Shown one piece after another: positions 24,359-33,799 of a stretch of 64,000 nt of DNA. A program made the position numbers and the translations under genes. The notes beneath the pieces are model-generated. The model was not told the origin of the DNA and did not search any database. It saw only the letters and a list, made by a program, of their open reading frames with translations. The DNA is from Hibiscus mutabilis (taxonomy: Eukaryota > Streptophyta > Magnoliopsida > Malvales > Malvaceae), in NCBI GenBank assembly GCA_019671005.1, contig CM033752.1, forward strand, positions 13,454,001 through 13,518,000, written 5' to 3'. The first letter of the stretch is position 1. Each line of letters starts with the position of its first letter.

Positions 24359-24366
24359 TATTTATA
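24359..24366 (-). promoter_or_regulatory. TATA box in the 3' LTR of A
   Basis: The minus strand reads CCCTATAAATAAGAGGG, a strong TATAAATA match within a GC-richer context. The identical site in the 5' LTR is at 52661-52668. Confidence 0.75.
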
Positions 24367-24918
24367 GGGCTAGGCCAAAGTCCTTCTTTGAGGAGGAAGT
24401 TAAGTTGGAATTAAATTATCTTTAAAGAATATAATTCTTTATTATAATTATATTCCTACTAGAACTTCTCCTATCTTCTTGGAATTTAATTCTTCTTTAA
24501 TATCTTCATGGAAATCAAATTCCTTTGGGATTGGGCTTTGCTCCACGTCATTTTGGGCTTGTCTAGTCATCAATTTCGACTACTATATCACCTTTGCTCT
24601 TGTCGACAATTGCCCTGGCAACTGGCTCGGCGTCTCCTACATGCATTGCCCTAGCAACTAGCTCGACGTCTCCTTCATGCATTGCCTTGGCAACTAGCTC
24701 TAGCCCTGCTTTGGCAAATGATCCTGCACATACACACAAAACACACCAAAGCAGCATCTTTTCCCACAAAAACGACCAAGTTATGTAATCAAGCACAATG
24801 ATGGAAGGAAACATGGATTAATGCATGAATGACTTAATTATGCAACTAATATGAGCTTAAGTCTAACAATAATATGAGTAAAAAGGGTAAGAAAAATAGT
24901 ACTTTTGAACACTTATCA

Positions 24919-24936
24919 CACCCCCAAACTCAAACT
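24919..24936 (-). other. Polypurine tract of A
   Basis: The minus strand reads AGTTTGAGTTTGGGGGTG immediately before the LTR start TGATAAGTG. The TTTGGGGG form is typical of Athila-like elements. Confidence 0.85.
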
Positions 24937-25895
24937 ATTACTTGTCCTCAAGCAATGCAAACTCATAATTACCTGCCAAGACTTCAATTTTCACAAACTT
25001 AGCTTTGAACTTGATTTCAATTCTCTGAACCGGGGCACAAAGTATGATTGGCTTTTTATTTTTCAGAAAATTGAGGAGTTACTCAGAATCAAACTATAAT
25101 GCTTGTGAGTGTGTGCGGAGTTGTGTGCAAGTTGATTTTTCGGATTCTATGCAAACATGAGGTTTTCAAATTACTTCATTGGGTTCTTTTTAACATGTTT
25201 TAACTAGAGCCAGTTTTGGGCACCTCTAGTGTTTTGTTTTTAGTTTTCATAAGTTAATTTATTCAACTAGAGCCGGTTTCGGGCACCTCTAGCTATCAAA
25301 TTTTTTTAACACATACTAGAGCCAGTTTTCGGGCACCTCTAGTGATCATTTTTTTAGCACATGCTATAGCCAATTTCGGGCACCTCTAGCATTCATCCAA
25401 TTTTTATTCTAATCCCCAAATTTGTTAATTATCAACCTAAGTTCACTAGAATTCCTTAAATCAATTAAACCACAATAGTGTTTCATCAAATTTAGCATCA
25501 TAGTAAAATTCTAAGTTTTTCCATGGTTATCCTAGAATAAAAATTCTATCAATTAAGTGCATTGGCAAAGTCATCATCGGATATTCATCAAATCTAAGCA
25601 ATTCTTGTTCCAATTAAAGGCATGGCAAGCAATTTATGTATCCTAAATGTAATACTTAAGATGAATGTAACTAAACATGGTAACTACTAATAACAATCCC
25701 CCCCCAAACTCGAGTGAGGCATTGTCCTCAATGCATGCATTAAAGGAAAATAAAAATAACAAAAAATAAAATGCATACATGGACTTACTCTGAGAGTTCG
25801 TCATCGTAGATGATTAGTTTCCTTTTGGTCGGTGTCTTGATTATCTTATTTGAACGCGCTGGTTGTTTTCTTGTTGCCGGTGGTGGAATCGATCC
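24937..25895 (-). other. A: 3' untranslated region
   Basis: Non-coding stretch between the env-like ORF and the PPT. AT-rich except for four copies of a short repeat (25204-25390, listed separately). No further ORF is supported. Confidence 0.7.
25204..25390. repeat. Four-copy CTAGAGCC...CACCTCTAG repeat
   Basis: Copies begin at 25204, 25267, 25316 and 25364. Each is about 26 bases, from CTAGAGCC through TTTCGGGCACC to CTCTAG. The ends CTAGAG and CTCTAG are inverted, so each copy can fold on itself. The spacers are T/A-rich and differ. The last copy is the most diverged. Confidence 0.85.
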
Positions 25896-27242
25896 TCATA
25901 CGGGGTTGTCCTCATCGTCCTCTTCGTCAATGTTATTGGCTTTTCGCTTGGAGGATTCAATTGGTGTGGTCTTTGTTGGTGCAATGGAGGACTCGTTCGA
26001 ATCTGAAAAGTCAGAAAATGATTCCGAAGGAGTTGATTCGGGCATAGGTGTTTTACCTTTGGCTTTTGCAGTGGTTGTCGTGGCATCTTTAGGGTTGGTT
26101 GCCGTGGTATCAGCTTGTGCAGGCATGATGTAGGTTGCCGCCGCATCATCTGTTGCGGTTGCCGGGGCAACGATCTCGGCAAGAAAGATTGGGAACGGCA
26201 CGCGATTGTCCAGGTACTTTTCTAGGATGACTTGGGTGATGGCATTGTTGTGCTCCTTCATGTACCTCATGAACATTAGTTGCCGGTCTTCAATTTGCCT
26301 TAGGTGGCTTGCCAATGGTTGCAAGAGTGCTTCAAAGTGTCTCGGGGTTGATGGCCGAGTTGCCCGGGCATTGGGTGCTTGGGCATTAGGGATCGCTGGG
26401 GCAATTAGAGGCCTTGAAGAATTTCCCGGTGCCTCTCCCATTAGCTTTCAGATTAGTTCTTGATTCCAACTGGACTTGGGTAGGGCCTTTTCATCGGTGG
26501 ACTCACTTGGGACATGCATCTCCTTGCAAAGATTAGAAATTAAGCAAGGGAAGAAAAGAGAACCCTTATCTTTTGAGCTACATACAAAAATCTCATCACA
26601 AATAATTTTTCATATGTTAATGATGCGATCATGCAATATAGAATGTATGAGCAAAAGACGTGGTATATCAACGGTAGTATTATGTGTGGTGAGCATTAAG
26701 GAAGTTTTAACAAACTTATTCCATAGTTTTGCCTCGGGTTTAAGCCGAAGGCGATTTACTGTGCCCTTATATTTACCGTCATTCCAATAAGTTCCCGGTT
26801 GAGTGAGTTCTTGAAGCACGTTGTCGAGTTGCTTGGGAGTGATTTGATCAACGAAGGCTTGATGCTCGTCCTTCTCAATATAAAGCCCGTAAAAGGTGTT
26901 GGCGTTTTTGGGACTTATGAGTATGGCCTTGTCACGAACAAAAACATAAGGATTATCCGGGTTAGGTGAGTGAGCATAGAATTCTCTTACCCATGAGATG
27001 TTACCAGGTTCTGGTTGATGGCAAAAGATTTGACCCTTTTGATGTGCAATCCTCTCGAAGATGAATGGTTCGAGGCCAAAATCTTGATGAAAGTTGGAGT
27101 ATTCAAAGCCTTGTTCTTCATGAATCTTCCGACTTTCAAACTTGGAGTGAAATCTTTCTTGAACCACCGGTGTAGCAAACTTCTTGTATCTTGGTTCTTT
27201 GGAGGAACTTGGATGAACTAAAAATTTAATCTTGGATGCCAT
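25896..27242 (-). pseudogene. A: env-like ORF with two in-frame stops
   Basis: Start chosen at the ATG at 27242-27240, which opens MASKIKFLVHPSSSKE. About 448 codons stay in one frame to the stop at 25896, cut by two TGA codons (near 26606 and 26448). The N-terminal two thirds carry the domain often called putative plant transposon protein (ISWVREFYAH, VFVRDKAILISPKNANTFYGL, LWNKFVKTSLMLTTHNTTVD). The C-terminal third (GEAPGNSSRPLIAPAIPNAQ onward) is Ala/Pro/Thr-rich and ends in an acidic, Lys/Ser-rich tail (KRKANNIDEEDDEDNPV). No signal peptide or membrane span is evident, so a true envelope role is unproved. It lies in the usual Athila position between pol and the 3' LTR. Confidence 0.85.
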
Positions 27243-27760
27243 GGATGATCTTGGTTGTGAGTTTTGTAAAAACAAAGAAAAGAAAAGAGACAAAAATGTT
27301 GCAAGATAGAAAGTAGGAATAGGTTAAGGGTGATGGGTGATGGGTTTTATAGAAAAGATAGGTGGGTGGGATTAGAGGAAAATGAAAAAGGGTTTGGTTT
27401 AGGGAGAGGGTGACGGCAAAGGGGTTGTGATTAGGGTAAATTGGAGGCTTTATATAAGCCTTAGATTCATCCCATTAGTTTCCTTGTTGAAGATGTTTTC
27501 CTACTTGGATTAAAATTCCTCTTTATCTTGAACTTTTTTTCCTACAATTCAAAGACAAATCAAATAAGGATTAAAATTAAAGATAAACTAATAAAGAAAA
27601 TAAATAAAGATGTGTAATGAGATTCTTAAACTTTAAAAGATAAATAAAAAAAATCTATCCTAAAGGAAATTAATAATAATCGAAAATATATAAAAAAATA
27701 CTAAAAATTCGAAAAAAATAAAATAAAATGAAAATAAAAATATCAAAAGGGAGAGCATGC
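27243..27760 (-). promoter_or_regulatory. A: spacer upstream of env-like ORF with TATA-like sites
   Basis: AT-rich and non-coding. On the minus strand a GGCTTATATAAAGCC box lies at 27446-27460, about 205 bases before the env-like ATG, and a TATAAAA at about 27344-27351. They could drive a separate transcript for the env-like ORF. This is inference only, because AT-rich DNA gives chance TATA matches. Confidence 0.4.
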
Positions 27761-29241
27761 TCATGCATCTCCTAAGTTGACCACTTCCTTGTTATGTTCC
27801 ACATGGGCACCGTTGTAGTGCTTCAATCTTTGTCCATTAACTTTGAATTCATGGTTGTCAGAGATGGACTTGATTATCACGGCACCATGGGAGAATGGTT
27901 TGACAACTTTGAATGGTCCGTCTCGACCATTTTGATTTCAGCTTTCCCGAGAAAAGTTTTAGCCGAGAATTGAATAAGAGAACTAGTTGCCCTGGCGTGA
28001 ATTGTCGCGGCAATAGTTTTTTGTCATGCCATCGCTTTGTTTTCTCCTTGTAGATTCGTGCATTGTTATAGGCTAGTGCACGGAATTCTTCTATCTCGTT
28101 GAGGTCCAACAAACACTTTTGTCCGGCACTTTCCCAATCCATATTCACGGTCTTGATTACCCAGTATGCCTTGCGTTCGATTTCCACTTGTAGATGCCAT
28201 GTTTTGCCATAGACAAGTCGGAAGGGGGACATAACTAAGGGTGTTTTGAATGCAGTGCGATATGCCCAAAGTACGTCATCTATTCTTAATGATCAATCCT
28301 TCCTAGAGGGATTTACAACTTTCTCGAGTGTACCCTTCAATTCCTGGTTGGAAATTTCTGCTTGCCCGTTGGTTTGTGGGTGATATGCCGTGGCGATCTT
28401 GTGTGATATGCCGAAGCGTTGCAACATCTTGGCAATTAGTCTGTTGTCAAAATGCTTGCCTTCATCACTGATAATTGCTCTCGGCATCCCAAACCATGTA
28501 AATATGTTTTTCTGCAAGAATTGTTGCACGATCTTGGAATCATTGTTGGGAACTGCAGCTACCTCAACCCATTTAGGCACGTAGTCGACGACAAGTAATA
28601 TGTAGAGGTTGCCGAATGAAGATGGGAAAGGTCCCATAAAATCGATCCCCCACACATTAAACAATTCCACCTTGATGATGTTCTGGAGTGGTATCTCATG
28701 TCGTCTAGAGATATTGCCATTGCTTGGAAAAGTCTTGGGCATCTTTGTACAATGTTGGCCAAAACAAACCGGATTGCAAAACTTTGGCCGCGGTACGCGT
28801 TCCTCCAAAATGTCCTCCATAGGGTGAAGAATGGCATTGCCGGAGTACATTCTGTTGCTCTTCTTCAGGGACACATCGGCGTATAACCTGATCTGCACAT
28901 TGTTTAAACAAAAGAGGCTCGTCCCAAAAGTAATGCTTAGCATCATGGCGGAACCACTTCTTCCCTTGGTGAGTAATGCCATAAGGTAAAATACCACAAA
29001 CAAGGAAATTAACTAAATCCGCGTACCAGGGTATTGCCGAGGCATGTGCTGCCGTGGCGACTGCTCCCAAAATTGCCGAGGCATGCGCGTCAAAGGCTGC
29101 TGCGGCATCGAGAGTTGCCAAGGCATGCGCGTCCATGGTTGCCGAGGCAACTAAAAGTTGTTCATCTGGGAATGCATCGCATATCTCTAGATCCGCGTCC
29201 TCCTCCCTATTGCGTTCCAAATGCCATAAATGATCGGCCAC
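27761..29241 (-). pseudogene. A: integrase
   Basis: Minus strand. The zinc domain starts at HSSPYGGHFGGTRTAAKVL, is followed by a frameshift near 28710-28830 where the CxxC pair should be, and continues in one frame with the core: GIDFMGPFPSS, IISDEGKHFDNR and HPQTNGQAEISNQE supply the catalytic D, D and E. A TGA after NPSRKD replaces a conserved Trp; the frame then goes on through AYRTAFKTPLVMSPFRLVYGK and KIYKEKTKRWHDKK-like sequence. A second frameshift lies near 27935. The end is FKVNGQRLKHY and a short tail to TGA at 27761. No chromodomain, as expected for Athila. The N-terminal linker (29030-29160) contains an unusual Ala/His-rich expansion. Confidence 0.88.
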
Positions 29242-29682
29242 TTGATTTTTTGTTCCTTTCTTGTCCTTAATTTCAATATCAAATTCTTATAAAAGTAATA
29301 TCCAAGGAATCAAATGAGGTTTGGCATCCTTTTTAGCAAATAGATATTTGATTGCCGAATGGTCCGTATGAACAATTACCTTTGTACCAATCAAATAGGA
29401 TCGGAACTTGTCAAATGCGAAAGCTACAGCTAGTAACTCTTTCTCCGTTGTTGTGTAATTCACTTGAGCACTATTAAGAGTTTTACTAGCGTAGTATATC
29501 ACATGGAAGGTCTTACCTGTGCGTTGGCCTAGGACTGCTCCTACCGCGAAATCACTTGCATCACACATGAGCTCAAAAGGTAGCGTCCAATCTGGTGGAA
29601 CGATAATGGGTGTTGAGGCAAGCTTTTCCTTTAGGGTTTCGAATGCTTGGGTGCAAGAATCATCAAAATCGAAGGCTTTATC
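29242..29682 (-). pseudogene. A: RNase H
   Basis: Same frame as RT and integrase. Visible: PFELMCDASDFAVGAVLGQR (first catalytic Asp), VIYYASKTLNSAQVNYTTTEKELLAVAFAFDKF (catalytic Glu), VIVHTDHSAIKYLF (second Asp), and a tether ending KGTKNQVADHLWHLE. TAG at 29683 separates it from RT, and TAA at 29287 replaces a Gln expected from relatives. Confidence 0.88.
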
Positions 29683-30627
29683 CTATTCAAGCAAATTGCA
29701 CAAGGGTTTAGTGATTTTAGAAAATGTATGAATGAACCTCCAGTAAAAACCTGCATGTCCAAGAAAACTTTGAATTCCTTTAACCGAACTTGGTGGGGGT
29801 AATCTCTCAATCACGTCCACCTTGGCTTTTTCCACTTCAATTCCCTTGGATGAAATCTTGTGGCCGAGCACTATTCCTTCATCTACCATAAAATGGCATT
29901 TCTCCCAATTGAGGACTAAATCAGTTTCTTCACATCTTGCCAACACCCTCTCTAAATTGCCGAGACAGCTGTCGAAGTCATTACCGAAAATAGAAAAATC
30001 ATCCATGAAGATCTCAAGGAAGTCTTCGACCATGTCTGAAAAGAGTGCCATCATGCATCTTTGGAAGGTTGTCGGGGCGTTACACAATCCGAACGACATC
30101 CTTCGGAAAGCATAAGTACCGTATGGGCAAGTGAAGGTTGTCTTTTCTTGATCTTCTTGTGCTATGGCAATTTGATTATAACCTGAATAACCATCAAGAA
30201 AATAATAAAAGGGTTTACCTGCAAGACGGTCAAGCATTTGATCAATAAAGGGTAATGGGAAGTGATCTTTCCTAGTGGCTTTGTTTAGCTTTCGATAATC
30301 TATACAAACCCTCCAACCGGTCACAGTACTGGTTGGAATGAGTTCATTGTTTTCATTACTTACCACCGTTATACCTCTCTTTTTCAGTACACATTGTACT
30401 AGACTTACCCATGTACTATCAGAGATAGGGTATATAATGCCGGCGTCAAGCCACTTGATGATTTCTTTCATTACAACCCCTTTCATGGCATGATTCAGTC
30501 TTCTCTGGGCCTCAATTGAAGGTTTGTGATCATCTTCCAACAAAATCTTGTGCATGCACACTGTCGGGCTAATTCCCTTCAAGTCGGCAATTGTCCACCC
30601 TATTGCCTTTTTGTGTAGCTTCAACAA
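29683..30627 (-). pseudogene. A: reverse transcriptase, uninterrupted 314 codons
   Basis: A complete RT domain in one open stretch: IADLKGISPTVCMHKI at the start, GWRVCIDYRKLNKATRKDHF, PFYYFLDGYSGYNQI, RRMSFGLCNAPTTFQRCM, the active-site box IFMDDFSIFG with both Asp intact, and the thumb (ERLPPPSSVKGIQSFLGHAGFYRR-like, here FYWRF). It is the most intact enzyme domain in A, flanked by stops at both ends in the same frame. In life it would copy the RNA genome to DNA using a tRNA-Asp primer. Confidence 0.92.
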
Positions 30628-31689
30628 TTTGATCAGCTACTTTTCCTGCTCAGGCTGTAACTTAGAAGAAATAATTACAGGCAATGTATTATCGGCTCCT
30701 AAGTATGCATATTTTAGTTGTTATGGCAATTGTTTCAACTCAAGAATCGGTGGTTGTTCAATAGAGGGTTTTTCGAGCTTACCTTCTTTACCTGAGTAAT
30801 CCAGTGGTTCAAAGTATGTACCTGGTCGATTGACTAGCCAATTTGCCTCTTCTTGTTGTTCCTCATCGACCGGTTCTTCATACTCGTCAGGTTCCTCTTG
30901 ATCGACAATGTAGTTGCCGAGGCAACTAAATTCCTCGTCGAAGTTAAACTATGCCGTGGCATGAAGAAGTTGGCATTCTTCTAGATCATCGGCATGCCTT
31001 AGTGTTTGGAACACATTTAGTTTAACTTGCTGGTCATTCACTCTCATTGTGAGTTCTCCCTTTTCAACATCGATCAAGGTTCTCCCTGTTGCTATGAATG
31101 GTCTCCCGAGAATGATGGGTGCATGCTCATCTGCTTCACAATCCAAAACAATAAAGTCAGCGGGAAAAATAAATTTATCAACTTTTACCAATACGTCCTC
31201 GATTTTTCCCTCTGGATGCACATAGGATCTATCGGCTAGCTGTAGCATAACTGTTGTAGGTCTTGCCTTCCCGATTCCTAGTTTCTGGAAAACTGATTTA
31301 GGCATCAAGTTTATGCGAGCCCCAAGGTCGTATAATGCTTTCCCGACATAGTGGTTTCCAATAGAACAGGGTATTGTGAAACTTCCGAGATCCTTCAACT
31401 TGGGTGGCATACGATTGTGCAACATTTCCATGCATCCCTCTGTTGCGGCAACTGTTTCAAACTCTTCTAGCCTTGTTCTCTTGGACACAATGACTTTAAG
31501 AAACTTGGCATAGTTTGGCATTTGTTCAATTGCTTCCACCAATGGCAAGTTGATGTGGACTTTCTTTAGGATATCAAGAAACTTCTTGAATTGGTATTCT
31601 TGCTTTTGTCGCTTCAACCTTTGTGGGAATGGTGGTGGAAGTCGAATATCTTCGATCCTTTCATTGGTTTGAAACCTGATTGATGGCAT
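30628..31689 (-). pseudogene. A: protease and pre-RT linker
   Basis: An open stretch of 246 codons (30949-31689) in the RT frame. It contains PSIRFQTNERIEDIRLPPPFPQ, the protease core KALYDLGARINLMP (DLGA at the catalytic position, as in Athila relatives with DLGAS) and the APIILGRPFIATGRTLID flap/dimer region. TAG at 30949 and two further stops (about 30720 and 30640) precede the RT. The linker repeats the motif GTTGCCGAGGCAAC at 30917. Confidence 0.88.
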
Positions 31690-33008
31690 TGTCGGGACAA
31701 CTGGAGTTGCTGAGGCATTATCAATTGGGGTTGCCGAGGCATGCTTTTCACAAGTTACCGAGGCATCTTTATCATCGATTGCCGAGGCATGTTTATTGCC
31801 GGTTGCCGTGGCAATTCCTGGTTCAGCATCTGAGGCTTTGCCGCTAGGTTCGTCTTGATCTTTTTGTGGAATTTGTTTGATGAGTGGGTTTGAGCCTCTC
31901 TAAGTTGTTGGCCACTTCTAGTGGTGATTGCCTTACATTGCTCATGGCCAGTTCCTCTTGCGACTTCAGTATCGCTAGGTAAACCTCTTTGCGGTCTAGT
32001 ATTCAGATTTTGAGCAAACTGCCCGACTTGATTTTCCAATGATTTGATTGCCGCCTCTTGGTTTTGCAATCTCATCTCGGTCCTGTTAATAAAAGCATCA
32101 GTTCTTTTTATGAAGTTACTATTCTCAGCCATATAAGATTCAGTTTTCATCATAAAAGCATTTAGAGAATTTTCCAAAGAACTAGATGTTGTTGGTTGTT
32201 GCTGCGGTAACTGTTGCCGTGGCATATTCTGCTGGAATCCCGATGCTTGTGCATTCTGATTGTTCTGGTTTAGAGCATTGTTGGGATTACTCCATGAAAA
32301 ATTCGGGTGCTTCTTCTAAGCTGGATTGTATGTATTGGACATTACATTGTTTTTTCGATTGTAATTCCCCACATAGAAGCTGGATTCCGGATTCTGCATA
32401 CATTCAAAAGAATTATGGTTATCACCACATAACTCACAAAAAGAATCCATTACCTTGACTTCATGTGTGTTGTTTGGTTTTTACCTGTTCTGGACCATCT
32501 TGGTTAAAGTGGTCAATTGTGCCGAAATTGAATCTGATGATCCTAGTTCATGTATTGTGGCTTGGCGTCTAACTCCTCTTCTAGTAGATGGGAATTGATA
32601 ATCATTCTTGGCCAGCCTGTTTAAAATTTGCATTGCTTCCTCCGGTGACTTATCTAGGAGTATGTCGTTTGCCGAGGAATCTAGCATTATCCTTGTTGGT
32701 GTATTCACGGCGTTGTAAAAAACATTGTTACTTGAGTCCACACCGGGAATCCGTGTAGGGGGCATTTGTGTAGAAGTTCTCTATATCGCTCCCAAGCCTC
32801 GTACATGGATTCATCATCTGCCTGCCAAAAAGAAGTAATGTCGTTACGAAGCTTATCGGTCAAATTTGTAGGATTAAACCGAGCAAGGAAATCACGACAA
32901 AGATCGGTCCAAGATGCTATTGATCCGGCAGGAATGCTATTCAACCATGCTTTCGCCCTATCCCTCAGTGAATAGGGGAATAATCTTAATCGTAAGACAT
33001 TGGGGGCG
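31690..33008 (-). pseudogene. A: gag, main part after the T insertion
   Basis: Minus strand, resuming right after T. The gag core is LRLFPYSL RDRAKAWLNSIP, then DLCRDFLARFNPTN and MYEAWERYRELL (Athila gag). A frameshift follows near 32750. The zinc knuckle at 32400-32438 has Cys-x2-Cys-x3-His-x4-Cys (CELCGDNHNSFEC). The C-terminal part (LENSLNAFMMKTESYMAEN onward, ENQVGQFAQNLNTRPQRGLPSD, CKAITTRSG) matches Athila. Between the knuckle and protease the peptide MPRQ occurs repeatedly because the ATGCCWCGGCAA motif is repeated in the DNA. Confidence 0.86.
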
Positions 33009-33013
33009 ACTCC
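33009..33013. repeat. Target site duplication of T, left copy (ACTCC)
   Basis: ACTCC precedes the T LTR start TGTAATCAC. The right copy at 51162-51166 is ACTTC, four of five bases the same. The gag of A reads on correctly across the two flanks. Confidence 0.8.
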
Positions 33014-33370
33014 TGTAATCACTCATTTTTACCTATAAATACATATTAGTGTTGCATGTATACTTATTATATTATATGTTTATTGTTTGCATGAGTATTA
33101 CTAATATATATAAGGTGTGGTGTGCATGTATATTATAAGCTATGTATGTAGACGTATTAAGGGTGTATGTGTGTCGCGTATGTATCTATAGAGTACGAGC
33201 GTATTTGTTTAATGTATATAGATGTTATGTTAATTATGTGTATGATTTTATGTACGTATGCTAGTATGTTATATTAATTAATGTTTGTATAAGTATACGT
33301 TTGTATTATGTATGTGTATTGCTGCTATAATTATATTATTATTAATATTATTGGGCTGATATATGAAATG

Positions 33371-33401
<31 letters not shown>

Positions 33402-33514
33402 CAAATCAAATAAATAAATTACAGTCCAAGTCCAATTACAAATAATTACAAGGCCCGGTTGGCCCAAACCCAAACCCTATCTAATTACAGTTACTGTGTG
33501 TGCAGGTGACTGTG

Positions 33515-33545
33515 GGCCGTTGGATCAAGATCTGATCCAACGGCC
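33515..33545. promoter_or_regulatory. Palindrome with MSA-like site (first)
   Basis: Inverted arms GGCCGTTGGATC and GATCCAACGGCC flank a 7-base centre. The right arm plus the next base gives TCCAACGGCCA (33536-33546), an exact match to the plant MSA consensus YCYAACGGYYA bound by three-repeat MYB proteins at G2/M. The copy in the other LTR is 48781-48811. Confidence 0.6.
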
Positions 33546-33773
33546 ACGATCTAACCAAGGACCAAAATATCTGCCAGCCGCGTGCTCCACACGTATGGAC
33601 CGTTCGAGTGCCACGCGCACGTGCGGTCCACACGCGGACGCTTTGATATCCCACGCGTGCGTAAGCCCCACGCGCTCTAACTCCTCGACTGCTGAGCTCC
33701 ATGTGGCACGATCTGGAGCCGTTTCACCAAATCGAGGCTTCATCTGGGCCGTTCATCCTTCAAGCCATCTCGA

Positions 33774-33799
33774 CCGTTAGATCAGATCTGATCTAACGG
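33774..33799. promoter_or_regulatory. Perfect 26-bp palindrome with MSA-like site (second)
   Basis: The sequence from CCGTTAGATC to GATCTAACGG is its own reverse complement over 26 bases. With the following bases it gives TCTAACGGCCA (33792-33802), again an exact MSA consensus. The copy in the 3' LTR (49023-49048) has one mismatch in the left arm. Confidence 0.62.

Larger units (their letters stand above)
23354..24918 (-). repeat. 3' LTR of A
   Basis: A 1565-bp LTR with ends TGTTGCGCG and ACTTATCA. It matches 51658-53088 closely except for a block around 24540-24680 that is missing in the partner. It contains a TATA box on the minus strand (24359-24366), four TTGTCGAAAT repeats beside it, and two groups of TTGCC-NN-GGCAA palindromes (about 23645-23725 and 24605-24700). 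Confidence 0.94.

Noticed and set aside
24563..24814. Minus-strand frame with repeated LVAKAMHEGD-like units
   Set aside because: It lies in the A LTR and is produced by the TTGCC-NN-GGCAA palindromes; the partner LTR has this stretch deleted.
25810..26133. Plus-strand 107-codon hydrophobic frame as a membrane protein
   Set aside because: It is the antisense of the Ala/Ser/Glu-rich tail of the env-like ORF; hydrophobicity follows from the complementary codons.
33380..33402. (TA)n run as a possible functional AT-rich site
   Set aside because: It is a simple microsatellite in the T LTR; its length differs between the two LTRs (48632-48666), as expected from slippage.
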